Shown: positions 45,726-54,105 of the stretch, piece by piece
Position numbering within the stretch: the stretch's first letter is position 1
Layout of the letters: each line of letters opens with the position of its first letter
Assembly: GCF_019613795.1 (NCBI RefSeq)
Contig: NZ_CP080429.1
Coordinates: 401,501 to 465,500 of the forward strand
Source: Flavobacterium litorale
GTDB lineage: Bacteria > Bacteroidota > Bacteroidia > Flavobacteriales > Flavobacteriaceae
Direction of reading: 5' to 3'
Length of the DNA stretch: 64,000 nt
Program-made: the position numbers and the translations under genes
Notes under the pieces: model-generated
Database searches by the model: none
Told to the model about the DNA's origin: nothing
Seen by the model: only the letters and a program-made list of their open reading frames with translations

Positions 45726-45741
45726 CTTTAAAACTCAAAAA

Positions 45742-46872
45742 ATGAAAAAAATATTTAATCTATCAATTCTATCATTATTGTTCCTATCAATAATGTCGTG
45801 TAGTACTGATGATAACAAGATACTTGTTGAACCAACAGGCGCACCTGTACTAAACGCACCACAGGACGGTGCTGAAATAATACTAAACCCAAATGCCAAC
45901 GATGCTGTTGCAATTACAATGGTATGGGATCATGGCAGATACAGCGTAGAAACAGCTGTAGATTATAGCATTGAAATAGCCATTGCAGGAACAGAATTTG
46001 CTGAGCCACTTAAAATAGCTACAACAAATAACCGCTTTTTAGCCTTAACAGGCGAGCAACTAAGCGGGTACTTACTAAATGCAAGCCCTGATGGTTTAGG
46101 ACTTCCTGAAGAAACAGAGGCTGTAATGATACAAGCAAGAGTTACGGCAACTATTGGCGACAATGGCGATTTACCAGAAACATCTAATACTATTACATTT
46201 AACATTATATTCCCCGACGAAGATGTAGTTATAGAGCCCGAAGATCCGATGTTATTTTTAGTAGGTTCTGCGCAAGCCAATTACGGTCTTTCAGAGTGGG
46301 ATAACACTACTGCAATACCAATGCGTTACATTGGCGACGGTACTACTATGTTATTTGAAGCCTACGTAAAAGTTGGTGCAAACCAAAGTTTTAAATTTAT
46401 TGGTGAGCAAGGTACTTGGGATAACGGAAACTACGGTACTATAGATGGTGCACAAAACGGTAACCTACAAAACGATGGCGGTAGTGGCGATATAAAAGTT
46501 GCTGAAACTGATGGCGATGGCTTATACTACGTATGGGTAGATATTGACAACCTAGAGTACAAATCTATTAAAATGAACTGGGGTATAATTGGTGCTGCAA
46601 CTCCAGGAGGTTGGGATGGCGAAACACCAATGACGTACGACTTTGCTGAAAACAAATTTAGTATTACTGAAACGCTTACTACTGAGAATATGAAATTACG
46701 CTCTAAAAACACAGGCGATTTTATATCAGGAAACGAGTGGGCATTCCAAGTAGGTGCCGATGATCCTTTTGCATACAATACTAACGCGGGCGACATAGCC
46801 GTTACAGCAGGAGAAGCTACTATCGAGTTGGTTATTGACTTTGATGGTGCTGTAACCTTAACAGGCATATAA
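45742..46872 (+). CDS. susE: SusE-like outer-membrane starch-binding lipoprotein
   Basis: A 376-residue lipoprotein (signal LFLSIMSC, then STDDNK). An N-terminal Ig-like SusE domain (APVLNAPQDGAEIIL, YSIEIAIAGTEF, ~35-155) is followed by two carbohydrate-binding-like modules (MLFLVGSAQANYGLSEWDN from ~170 and WGIIGAATPGGWDGETPM from ~285). SusE-type proteins bind maltodextrins at the cell surface and are not needed for catalysis. The gene closes the susCDE operon: a terminator follows 14 bases after the stop. Confidence 0.9.
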   Translation: MKKIFNLSILSLLFLSIMSCSTDDNKILVEPTGAPVLNAPQDGAEIILNPNANDAVAITMVWDHGRYSVETAVDYSIEIAIAGTEFAEPLKIATTNNRFLALTGEQLSGYLLNASPDGLGLPEETEAVMIQARVTATIGDNGDLPETSNTITFNIIFPDEDVVIEPEDPMLFLVGSAQANYGLSEWDNTTAIPMRYIGDGTTMLFEAYVKVGANQSFKFIGEQGTWDNGNYGTIDGAQNGNLQNDGGSGDIKVAETDGDGLYYVWVDIDNLEYKSIKMNWGIIGAATPGGWDGETPMTYDFAENKFSITETLTTENMKLRSKNTGDFISGNEWAFQVGADDPFAYNTNAGDIAVTAGEATIELVIDFDGAVTLTGI

Positions 46873-46885
46873 CCCCATAATTAAC

Positions 46886-46917
46886 AAGAGCCAACTGTAT
46901 AGTCGGCTCTTTCTTAT
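46886..46917 (+). terminator. terminator after susE
   Basis: AGAGCCAACT pairs with AGTCGGCTCT (one mismatch) around a GTAT loop, followed by TTCTT. It lies only ~10 bases before the next gene, so it may give partial read-through into the amylase gene. Confidence 0.75.
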
Positions 46918-46927
46918 TCTAATTACT

Positions 46928-49744
46928 ATGAAAAAATTTACTGCTCTATTTTTACTACTAAGCTGTGTAGGCTTCGCGCAGATTACTACTTCGCCCACAC
47001 CTGCATTGGCTACAGGACCAGTTACCGTGTTTTTTGATAAAGCGGGTACACCCCTAGAGAGTTATAATGGCACCATATACGCCCACACAGGCGTTACTGT
47101 AGATGGCGAACAATGGCAAGGCGTTATAGGTACTTGGGGCGATAACGATGTGCAACCCGCACTAACATTAGTATCGGGTACTACATACCAGTTTGAAATA
47201 ACACCCGATTTATACACCTTTTACGGTATCCCTACCACAAGTACAATTACAGAAATATCGGTAGTTTTCAGAGCCGCATCAGGTTCACCACAATCAGAAG
47301 ATTTATTTACCGATATCGGTGCCTTTCAGGTAAACCTAACCGCACCAGACGAGGATAGCACTACGCTATTAAGCGCTGGAGGGTCGTTAAACATAACTGC
47401 CGAAAACACAGGTGGTAATGCAAACTATACCCTACAATCTAACGGAGCTACCATTATTACCAGTAATAATGTTACTAGCTTCTCGTACAATGCTACCAAT
47501 ATTACCGAAAACCAAAACTATGCCTTAGTAGTAATGCAAGGTGGTAATACCATTACAAAAAACTTCTCGGTAGTAGTAAACCCAAACACCGTTACACAAG
47601 CAATGCCTATGGGCGTGCGCGATGGTATTAATTATAATGATGCCGACGATACAAAAGCAACATTAGTGCTAAACGCACCTGGTAAAGATTTTGTTTACGT
47701 TGCTGGTAGCTTTAATAACTGGCAGCCAACATCGGCATACGCCATGAAAAAAGATAACGCTACAGGTAAATTCTGGTTAGAAATTACTGGGCTTACACCT
47801 GGCGAAGTAAACTCGTTCCAATACTGGGTGGTAGATGAAACACCATTGGCAAACTCGCCAGCAATGGTTAAAACAGCCGACCCGTTCTCTACATTAGTAC
47901 TATCGTCATTTGACGATCAGTACATAGCAGCCTCTACCTACCCTAACCTACCCGAATACCCAGCAGGGCAGTCGTTCGAAACATCAGTAATTCAAACAGC
48001 GCAAGTACCTTACAACTGGCAGGTTACTGATTTTGAAAAACCAGAAAAAGAGGATCTTATCATATATGAGCTATTAATTCGTGATTTTAACGAGCAAAAA
48101 ACATGGACGTCGCTTATAAGCCAGTTCGGATATTTGAGAGATTTAAACATAAACGCCATACAGCTTATGCCTGTAATGGAGTTTGAAGGCAACATCTCGT
48201 GGGGTTACAATACTGCCTACCATATGGCTCTGGATAAAGCGTATGGTACAGCAGAATCGATGAAGCAATTTATCGACATTTGCCACCAAAACGGTATAGC
48301 AGTAATATTAGATGTTGCGCTTAACCACGTATACGGTCGGTCGCCATTAGCACGTATGTGGGTAAATGATCCTGATGGCGATGGTTTTGGTAACACTACA
48401 GCAGAAAATCCATATTGCAACATCACAGCAACACACTCGTACAGTGTGGGTACCGATTTAAATCATCAATCAGAACTAACACAATACTACGTAGAGCGTA
48501 CTATTGAGCACTGGATGAATGAGTTTAAAATAGATGGTTTCCGTTGGGACTTAACCAAAGGATTTACACAAGAGTGTACAGGTAATAACGATAGTTGTAC
48601 AAACGCCTACCATGCCGACAGGGTTAATATTTTGATGGAGTATGCCGATATACAATGGGCTATAGATCCTGATTTTTATGTAATATTCGAACACCTAGGC
48701 TTTGGGGGTTCTGCACAAGAAGAAGTAGAATGGGCAAACTACCGTATAGACGAGGGCAAGGGTATTATGCTTTGGGGTAAATTTACAGAGCCTTACAACC
48801 AAAACTCTATGGGGTATGCCGAAAACAGCAACTTTAACACTATGGATTTTGAAAACAGAGGTTTCCAACAACCACGACTTATAGGGTATGCCGAAAGTCA
48901 TGATGAGGAACGACTAATGTATAAAAATCTTGCCTTTGGTAATAGCGATGGCGGGTACGATGTAACCGACGAAGCTACTGCTTTAGAACGAATGAAAGCC
49001 ATAGGTGCTGTAGTATTTACTATACCTGGACCAAAAATGCTATGGCAGTTTGGCGAACTAGGGTACGAATACAGTATTAACTATTGCGAAAACGGTACTA
49101 TAACAGAGGGATGCCGTACCGACCCAAAACCAATACCATTTGAACTGGGTTACACAGCCGACGCCAACCGTATGGGAATATACAATGCTTGGGCAGATAT
49201 TATAAAATTAAGACGTACCCGACCTGTATTCCATACCAACACTTTTACTATCGACTCGGGCGACCTTACACCTCGAATTGATATTTGGAACGAAAGCCTA
49301 CCAGCTGGAGACCTTAGTAGTGTTATAGTAGTTGCTAATTTTGATGTTACGGCACAAACGGTAAACACATTTTTTCCAACTACTGATGATTGGTATGATT
49401 TACTAGATAGCGATGCCGTAATAAGTGGCACCGTAGAAAACGTAACACTACAACCTGGTGAATTTAAAATATACGGTAACCAACCTGCTTTGCTTAACGC
49501 AGAAGGTTTTGAGGCTACAACAAAAGTGGCACTTTACCCCAACCCTGCAACAAACAGCTTTAGCATTAATACACCAACCCAACAAGTAACAGTATATACA
49601 CTTACTGGGCAACTTGTAAAAACATATAACGGAACAGCAGCCAATACAGCATTTAATGTAGAGGGACTTAGCAACGGAATGTATTTTGTAAAAATTACAG
49701 ACGATGCCAACCGTGTAAGCACTATCAAGCTAATAAAAAAGTAA
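46928..49744 (+). CDS. T9SS-exported GH13 alpha-amylase/pullulanase-like enzyme
   Basis: A 938-residue multidomain amylase. Signal peptide ending GFAQ; an N-terminal beta module (~20-138) and an Ig-like segment (~140-218); a CBM48/E-set-like domain with VYVAGSFNNWQPTSAYAM (~230-335); a GH13 barrel (~370-800) with Asp541 (IDGFRWDLTKGF), Glu588 (VIFEHLGFG) and Asp659 (YAESHDEERLM); and a type A T9SS sorting domain (~865-938; VALYPNPATNSFSI to STIKLIKK). The tail indicates export through the outer membrane, so this is the likely surface enzyme that cuts polymeric starch before SusCD uptake. Fine specificity (amylase or pullulanase) is not decided by sequence. Confidence 0.92.
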   Translation: MKKFTALFLLLSCVGFAQITTSPTPALATGPVTVFFDKAGTPLESYNGTIYAHTGVTVDGEQWQGVIGTWGDNDVQPALTLVSGTTYQFEITPDLYTFYGIPTTSTITEISVVFRAASGSPQSEDLFTDIGAFQVNLTAPDEDSTTLLSAGGSLNITAENTGGNANYTLQSNGATIITSNNVTSFSYNATNITENQNYALVVMQGGNTITKNFSVVVNPNTVTQAMPMGVRDGINYNDADDTKATLVLNAPGKDFVYVAGSFNNWQPTSAYAMKKDNATGKFWLEITGLTPGEVNSFQYWVVDETPLANSPAMVKTADPFSTLVLSSFDDQYIAASTYPNLPEYPAGQSFETSVIQTAQVPYNWQVTDFEKPEKEDLIIYELLIRDFNEQKTWTSLISQFGYLRDLNINAIQLMPVMEFEGNISWGYNTAYHMALDKAYGTAESMKQFIDICHQNGIAVILDVALNHVYGRSPLARMWVNDPDGDGFGNTTAENPYCNITATHSYSVGTDLNHQSELTQYYVERTIEHWMNEFKIDGFRWDLTKGFTQECTGNNDSCTNAYHADRVNILMEYADIQWAIDPDFYVIFEHLGFGGSAQEEVEWANYRIDEGKGIMLWGKFTEPYNQNSMGYAENSNFNTMDFENRGFQQPRLIGYAESHDEERLMYKNLAFGNSDGGYDVTDEATALERMKAIGAVVFTIPGPKMLWQFGELGYEYSINYCENGTITEGCRTDPKPIPFELGYTADANRMGIYNAWADIIKLRRTRPVFHTNTFTIDSGDLTPRIDIWNESLPAGDLSSVIVVANFDVTAQTVNTFFPTTDDWYDLLDSDAVISGTVENVTLQPGEFKIYGNQPALLNAEGFEATTKVALYPNPATNSFSINTPTQQVTVYTLTGQLVKTYNGTAANTAFNVEGLSNGMYFVKITDDANRVSTIKLIKK

Positions 49745-49777
49745 AGTTAGTTGAGTTAGTTTTTTTATGTTGAGTAT

Positions 49778-49812
49778 TGAAAGACCTTCCTCCGAAGGTC
49801 TTTCATTTTTTA
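49778..49812 (+). terminator. terminator after the T9SS amylase
   Basis: TGAAAGACCTTC and GAAGGTCTTTCA form a 12-bp perfect stem with loop CTCC, followed by a run of T. It closes the plus arm of the starch locus. Confidence 0.93.
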
Positions 49813-50077
49813 TAATTTTTATATAAAAAGGATATTACACGCACAAGATAGCAACGCACCGTTTTCGGCTAACATAAATTATTAAAAAGGTATTGCTTCG
49901 TTATTACTTATACTACCAAATATTTCTTTATGGTGAAGAAGAAGAATTTAAATATTAATGTTTAAATAGACAAAATAACTGACAATAAGTAATAAATAAA
50001 GTACTATAAAACTTGTTATTAATTATTAGTAACATAGTATGCATGTTTGATTTAATAAAAAGCAGAACTATACCTAA
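49813..50077. other. AT-rich intergenic region, no feature seen
   Basis: Between the amylase terminator and the lipoprotein stop I see no open frame, repeat or promoter-like box that stands out. The sequence is about three-quarters A+T. Confidence 0.5.
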
Positions 50078-50521
50078 TTATTCTTCTTGCTTTATTAATT
50101 CCGAAATATGCACATCGCCGTTAATATCACTACTTTTCTTTATTAAACGCGCCCCTTTAATCTGAATTTTATGCGGTTCTGGATACACTTTTATAAACTT
50201 TATGTACTCTGGGTCAGTATTTAATTCCTCCACCTTAAACCTTTTTTTATCATAATACATTAACAGCGTATCATTTTCTGTGCTCCATTTACCACTAATT
50301 ACCATAGCGCAAGTTTCGTAAACGAAAGTAGAATCTTTATTAAGAATCATTTTATTTCCAACACCATAACTAACACCAGTTACTCTTCCTATAGCAACAT
50401 TAAATTTATTTGGCTTTTTACTTTTATATACGCCAATTAAATCATGGTTGCCTTCGGAACTATGTTCGGCTTTACATCCTAACAGTGCCACTACCATAAA
50501 TAAAAATATTGCCGTTTTCAT
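50078..50521 (-). CDS. hypothetical lipoprotein
   Basis: A 147-residue protein with a lipoprotein signal (FMVVALLGC, Cys16, then KAEHSSEG). The mature part looks like a small beta-barrel of the kind used to test threshold expression: GVYKSKK, SYGVGNKMILNKDSTFVYETC, ISGKWSTENDTLLMYY, resembling the many flavobacterial lipocalin-like lipoproteins with GxW..xxDTL patterns, but I cannot name a family. It stands alone between the starch locus and the ribosomal genes. Function unknown. Confidence 0.75.
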   Translation of the reverse strand: MKTAIFLFMVVALLGCKAEHSSEGNHDLIGVYKSKKPNKFNVAIGRVTGVSYGVGNKMILNKDSTFVYETCAMVISGKWSTENDTLLMYYDKKRFKVEELNTDPEYIKFIKVYPEPHKIQIKGARLIKKSSDINGDVHISELIKQEE

Positions 50522-50792
50522 AATTACAAATTATTAGTGATGTATTTATGAGACTTGTTTGACCGAATAAAAAAATTAGCCCCAGAACTTGATGTTGATG
50601 TGCATGAATAAACAATCTAAAATCCTCTTTATCAAAAGTTTTTAGTTCAAATTCCTTACCTGATAATACAGTACTCAAAATTGCGAAATCTTTACTCTCA
50701 CACGTTTCGCACTTTTATTCTATTATAATGGAAAACATACGTAGTGCTGTTATCAATAATAGCCTTTTAATAGAATAATTTTATAGTTTACT

Positions 50793-50863
50793 CAAATATA
50801 AGTATTGTAAGTTAAATCGTCCCGAAAAAACTAACTTAAAAGTTCTTGCAATACTTATATTTG
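50793..50863. repeat. 71-base imperfect inverted repeat with outward-facing -7-like boxes
   Basis: CAAATATAAGTATTG (50793-50807) and CAATACTTATATTTG (50849-50863) are perfect 15-base inverted copies; TAAGTTA (50808-50814) and TAACTTA (50832-50838) form an inner pair. Each end contains TATATTTG pointing outwards, one towards the lipoprotein gene, one towards rplM. No -33 TTTG is seen for either. Confidence 0.6.
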
Positions 50864-50925
50864 TAAAATATTCAAGTATACTCAAACCCATAAAGTTACA
50901 CGGAAAAGAATATTTTTTACACCCG

Positions 50926-50956
50926 TTTGAAATTCTAATATTTAATTGTACTTTTG
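50926..50956 (+). promoter_or_regulatory. promoter of the rplM-rpsI operon
   Basis: TTTG at 50926-50929 and TACTTTTG at 50949-50956, separated by 19 bases, match the Bacteroidota housekeeping consensus TTTG-N19-TAnnTTTG. The RNA would start near 50961, and CCCC-TTTATT-GGGG (50960-50973) would then form a small hairpin at its 5' end, ~30 bases before the start codon. Confidence 0.8.
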
Positions 50957-51001
50957 CATCCCCTTTATTGGGGACGGAATGTTTAATTAAAATTATTTAT
51001 T

Positions 51002-51457
51002 GTGAACACATTAAGCTACAAAACAGTTTCAGCAAACAAAGAGACCGTTCAGAAAGAATGGGTTGTTGTTGATGCTGAGGGTCATAATTTGGGCCGTTTT
51101 GCTTCTAAAGTTGCGATGCTTTTAAGAGGTAAATACAAACCAAATTTTACACCGCACGTGGACTGTGGAGACAACGTAATCGTTATCAACGCAGAAAAAA
51201 TCAACCTTACTGGTAACAAACTGGAGGAAAAAACATACATCCGCCACACAGGTTACCCAGGAGGACAAAGAACTTTAACTGCAAAAGTTGTACAGGCTAA
51301 AAACCCTGCAATTTTAGTAGAAAAAGCTGTAAAAGGAATGCTCCCTAAAAACAAATTAGGTGCAGAGCTATTCCGTAATCTAAATGTATACGTAGGCGCA
51401 GAGCACAAGCATGATGCTCAGAAGCCTAAAACCGTTAACTTAAACGACTTGAAGTAA
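51002..51457 (+). CDS. rplM: 50S ribosomal protein L13
   Basis: A 151-residue large-subunit protein with the L13 hallmarks WVVVDAEGHNLGRFASKVAM, RGKYKPNFTPHVDCGD and RHTGYPGGQ, and a C-terminal KPKTVNLNDLK. The start is a GTG at 51002; no ATG is nearby and the length is right, so the rare start is accepted. It is preceded by a strong Bacteroidota-type promoter. Its TAA overlaps the ATG of rpsI by one base, so translation is coupled. Confidence 0.97.
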   Translation: MNTLSYKTVSANKETVQKEWVVVDAEGHNLGRFASKVAMLLRGKYKPNFTPHVDCGDNVIVINAEKINLTGNKLEEKTYIRHTGYPGGQRTLTAKVVQAKNPAILVEKAVKGMLPKNKLGAELFRNLNVYVGAEHKHDAQKPKTVNLNDLK

Positions 51458-51843
51458 TGGCAACCATCCACAAAATTGGAAGAAGAAAAACCGCTGTTGC
51501 CCGTATTTACCTTTCTGAAGGTACAGGTAAAATCACGGTAAACAAAAAAGAATTTGAAACCTATTTCCCAACACCTACTTTACAGTACAAAGTAAAACAG
51601 GCATTAACATTAACTGATAATGCTGAGAACTTTGATGTAAAAATTAATGTGTACGGAGGAGGATCAACAGGGCAAGCAGAAGCTGTAAGAATGGCTATTG
51701 CAAGAGCTATGTGTGAAGTAGATGCTGAAAACAGAAGCATCCTTAAACCAGAAGGTTTATTAACGAGAGACCCAAGAATGGTAGAGCGTAAGAAATTCGG
51801 ACAGAAGAAAGCACGTAAGAAATTCCAGTTCTCTAAACGTTAA
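51457..51843 (+). CDS. rpsI: 30S ribosomal protein S9
   Basis: A 128-residue small-subunit protein. It has the N-terminal IHKIGRRKTAVARIYL, central GGGSTGQAEAVRMAIARAM and the basic end RKKFGQKKARKKFQFSKR whose last Arg reaches the decoding site P-tRNA. It starts at the last base of the rplM stop (TAATG). The order L13-S9-S2-EF-Ts is usual in Bacteroidota. Confidence 0.97.
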   Translation: MATIHKIGRRKTAVARIYLSEGTGKITVNKKEFETYFPTPTLQYKVKQALTLTDNAENFDVKINVYGGGSTGQAEAVRMAIARAMCEVDAENRSILKPEGLLTRDPRMVERKKFGQKKARKKFQFSKR

Positions 51844-51854
51844 TATCCTTATTG

Positions 51855-51950
51855 GCTGCCCAAGTATCATCTTAGGGTGGCATCGTAAATTATTATTTGA
51901 ATTAAAAAAACATGTTGTTGTTGCCCCGCCGAGGCGAGGGGTTAGTTTAG
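51855..51950 (+). promoter_or_regulatory. structured leader between rpsI and rpsB
   Basis: Twelve bases past the rpsI stop, GCTGCCCAAG pairs with CTTAGGGTGGC (10 pairs with a bulged A and two G-U pairs). A second, GC-rich hairpin forms at 51924-51941 (CCCC...GGGG with GCC/GGC inside). No T run follows the first, so it is not an ordinary terminator. A 12-codon frame (ATG 51912 to TAG 51950) overlaps the second hairpin. The position suggests an autoregulatory leader for S2, but I know of no match. Confidence 0.45.
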
Positions 51951-52024
51951 CATCTAAATGAGCAGGGCCGGAAAAACCGCCACCTGAACATTGCTTACTC
52001 AACAGAACGTAAACTATTACAAAA

Positions 52025-52810
52025 ATGGCAAACACAGTAGAAGTTAAAGACTTACTGGAAGCAGGTGTACACTTTGGACACATGACCAGAAAATGGGATC
52101 CGAACATGGCTCCTTACATATATATGGAGCGTAATGGAATACACATTATTAACCTATATAAAACTGCAGCTAAAATTGAAGAGGCTAACGAAGCCCTTAA
52201 AAAAATAGCTGCATCGGGCAGAAAAGTATTATTTGTTGCTACTAAAAAGCAAGCAAAAGATATTGTTGCCGAAAAAGCAAAAGCTGCCAACATGCCGTAC
52301 ATCACAGAGAGATGGCCAGGTGGTATGCTTACTAACTTTGTTACTATCCGTAAAGCAGTTAAAAAAATGGCTGCTATTGATAGAATGAAGAAAGACGGTA
52401 CATTTATGACTCTTTCTAAAAAAGAGCGTTTACAAGTTGACCGTTTACGTGCAAAGCTTGAAAAAAACCTTGGATCTATATCTGACATGACGAGGCTACC
52501 AGCAGCGTTATTTGTAGTAGATATTAAGGCAGAACACATCGCAGTAAAAGAAGCTCACAAATTAAACATTCCAGTTTTTGCAATGGTAGATACTAACTCT
52601 GACCCACGTCAGGTTAACTATGTAATACCATCAAATGATGATGCTTCTAAATCAATCGACAAAATATTGTCTTTAGTAACTGGTGCTATTGTAGAAGGAC
52701 ACTCTGAAAGAAAATCTGAAAAAGAGGAACCACAAGAGAACAAGCCCGAAAAAGAGGCTGCTGCACCAGCAGCAGAAGCTACAACGGCTACTACTGAGGA
52801 AAATAAATAA
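52025..52810 (+). CDS. rpsB: 30S ribosomal protein S2
   Basis: A 261-residue small-subunit protein: VKDLLEAGVHFGHMTRKWDP, RKVLFVATKKQAKDIV, RWPGGMLTNFVTIRKAV, and FVVDIKAEHIAVKEAHKLNIP with PVFAMVDTNSDP are standard S2. The last ~35 residues are a low-complexity acidic tail (Glu, Lys, Ala, Thr), longer than in E. coli and typical of Bacteroidota. A 181-base structured leader precedes it. Confidence 0.97.
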   Translation: MANTVEVKDLLEAGVHFGHMTRKWDPNMAPYIYMERNGIHIINLYKTAAKIEEANEALKKIAASGRKVLFVATKKQAKDIVAEKAKAANMPYITERWPGGMLTNFVTIRKAVKKMAAIDRMKKDGTFMTLSKKERLQVDRLRAKLEKNLGSISDMTRLPAALFVVDIKAEHIAVKEAHKLNIPVFAMVDTNSDPRQVNYVIPSNDDASKSIDKILSLVTGAIVEGHSERKSEKEEPQENKPEKEAAAPAAEATTATTEENK

Positions 52811-52820
52811 TAACATTACA

Positions 52821-52886
52821 ATAAAGTCGTTGTGCTGGTATATGTTTACTTTTGTAGCCATAAATTAGCATAACGACTTTTATAAT
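52821..52886 (+). promoter_or_regulatory. hairpin with an internal -7 box between rpsB and tsf
   Basis: AAAGTCGTTGTGCT (52823-52836) pairs with AGCATAACGACTTT (52867-52880) over 14 bases with one G-U pair; T follows (TTTTATAATTT). The 30-base loop holds TACTTTTG (52847-52854), a match to the Bacteroidota -7 element. It may be an attenuator for rpsB read-through combined with a separate tsf promoter. Confidence 0.5.
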
Positions 52887-52910
52887 TTAACAACTAAACT
52901 CTTTTCGAAA

Positions 52911-53735
52911 ATGGCAAATATTACTGCTGCAGACGTAAATAAATTAAGAAAAACCACAGGTGCAGGTATGATGGACTGCAAAAAAGCTTTGGTAGAAGCT
53001 GATGGGGATTTTGATAAAGCTATTGAGAACCTTCGTAAAAAAGGTCAGAAAGTAGCGGCTAACAGAGCAGATAGAGAATCGACTGAAGGTGCTGTTATTG
53101 CTGTTGTAAACAGCGACAACACATCGGGTGTAGTAGTATCTCTAAACTGTGAGACTGACTTTGTTGCAAAAAACGAAACTTTTGTAACATTAGCTACAGA
53201 TCTTGCAAACCTTGCATTAAACTACAGTACTAAAGAGGAGTTCCTTGCTGCTGACTTTAAAGGTTTAGCTGTAAGCGAGAAACTTATAGAACAAACAGGT
53301 GTAATTGGTGAGAAAATAGAAATAGGTGCTTTTGAAAAACTTGATGGTGCTTACGTAAACTCATACATACACGCAGGTAACCGAATTGCTACTTTAGTAG
53401 CACTATCTGCTAACGTAAACGGTGCTGAGGAGGCTGCCAAAAATGTAGCAATGCAGGTTGCTGCAATGAACCCTATTGCACTTAATGAAGATGGTGTTGA
53501 TGCTGCAACTATTGAGAAAGAAATCGAAATTGCTAAAGACCAACTTCGTCAGGAAGGCAAGCCAGAGGCTATGTTAGATAATATTGCTAAAGGTAAATTA
53601 GGTCGTTTCTTTAAGGATAACACACTGGTTAACCAAGATTACATTAAAGATAGCAAAATGAGCGTTAGTAAGTATGTACAATCTGTAGATGCTAACTTAA
53701 CCGTTACAGGATTTAAAAGAGCTGCACTTGCTTAA
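52911..53735 (+). CDS. tsf: translation elongation factor Ts
   Basis: Guanine-nucleotide exchange factor for EF-Tu, 274 residues. The N-terminal UBA-like domain reads ADVNKLRKTTGAGMMDCKKAL with FDKAIENLRKKG; the core has LNCETDFVAKNETF, the exchange-site segment, and YIHAGNRIATLVAL. The C-terminus (VQSVDANLTVTGFKRAALA) is standard. A strong terminator follows 28 bases after the stop, closing the rplM-rpsI-rpsB-tsf group. Confidence 0.97.
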   Translation: MANITAADVNKLRKTTGAGMMDCKKALVEADGDFDKAIENLRKKGQKVAANRADRESTEGAVIAVVNSDNTSGVVVSLNCETDFVAKNETFVTLATDLANLALNYSTKEEFLAADFKGLAVSEKLIEQTGVIGEKIEIGAFEKLDGAYVNSYIHAGNRIATLVALSANVNGAEEAAKNVAMQVAAMNPIALNEDGVDAATIEKEIEIAKDQLRQEGKPEAMLDNIAKGKLGRFFKDNTLVNQDYIKDSKMSVSKYVQSVDANLTVTGFKRAALA

Positions 53736-53762
53736 TTAAAAGCAAACAACAACTATATTTTC

Positions 53763-53795
53763 AACCCCCAAGCCTAAGGCTTGGGGGTTTTTATT
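53763..53795 (+). terminator. terminator after tsf
   Basis: AACCCCCAAGCC and GGCTTGGGGGTT form a 12-bp perfect GC-rich stem with a TAA loop, followed by TTTTA. Confidence 0.95.
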
Positions 53796-54105
53796 ACTAC
53801 TAAGTTTAGTAATGAATATTTCGGCAAAGCTACTGGAGTATTGCCGCTTTTTTAAAAAGAGAATAGGTAAAAAAATGATTTGGCTTCGTATCGCAGAATC
53901 CATAATTATATTGCAATTTTTTGATAGTTTTGTGGTGCTGGGAATTGCCTTTTAGCTTACAGGTGTTATGGATACACCTGTGTTTATTAGTAATTGGGCA
54001 TAACAGGTTATGTTATAAAGCTGGTTATTGCTGTGTTACTTGCGCCTGTAATTTACCTTGCATACTATATTATTGATAACTATATAAAAATAAAAAGGTG
54101 TAATT
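53796..54105 (+). other. intergenic region with fragments of hydrophobic reading frames
   Basis: A hairpin-like segment (CGGCAA ... TTGCCG, then CTTTTTT) lies at 53822-53853. After it, a short frame (ATG 53875, 26 codons, with ESIIILQFF) stops, and another hydrophobic frame (LVIAVLLAPVIYLAYYIID) begins after further stops and runs into the start of the next gene. The pieces look like a broken small membrane protein, but none can be named. No tRNA or repeat seen. Confidence 0.35.

Noticed and set aside
50472..50678. 68-residue minus-strand frame upstream of the lipoprotein
   Set aside because: It overlaps the lipoprotein's signal sequence in another frame and has no recognisable motif; a gene remnant is possible but not supported.
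50958..50980. Terminator before rplM
   Set aside because: The CCCC/GGGG hairpin has no T run after it and lies right at the predicted RNA start, so it is more likely a 5'-end structure.
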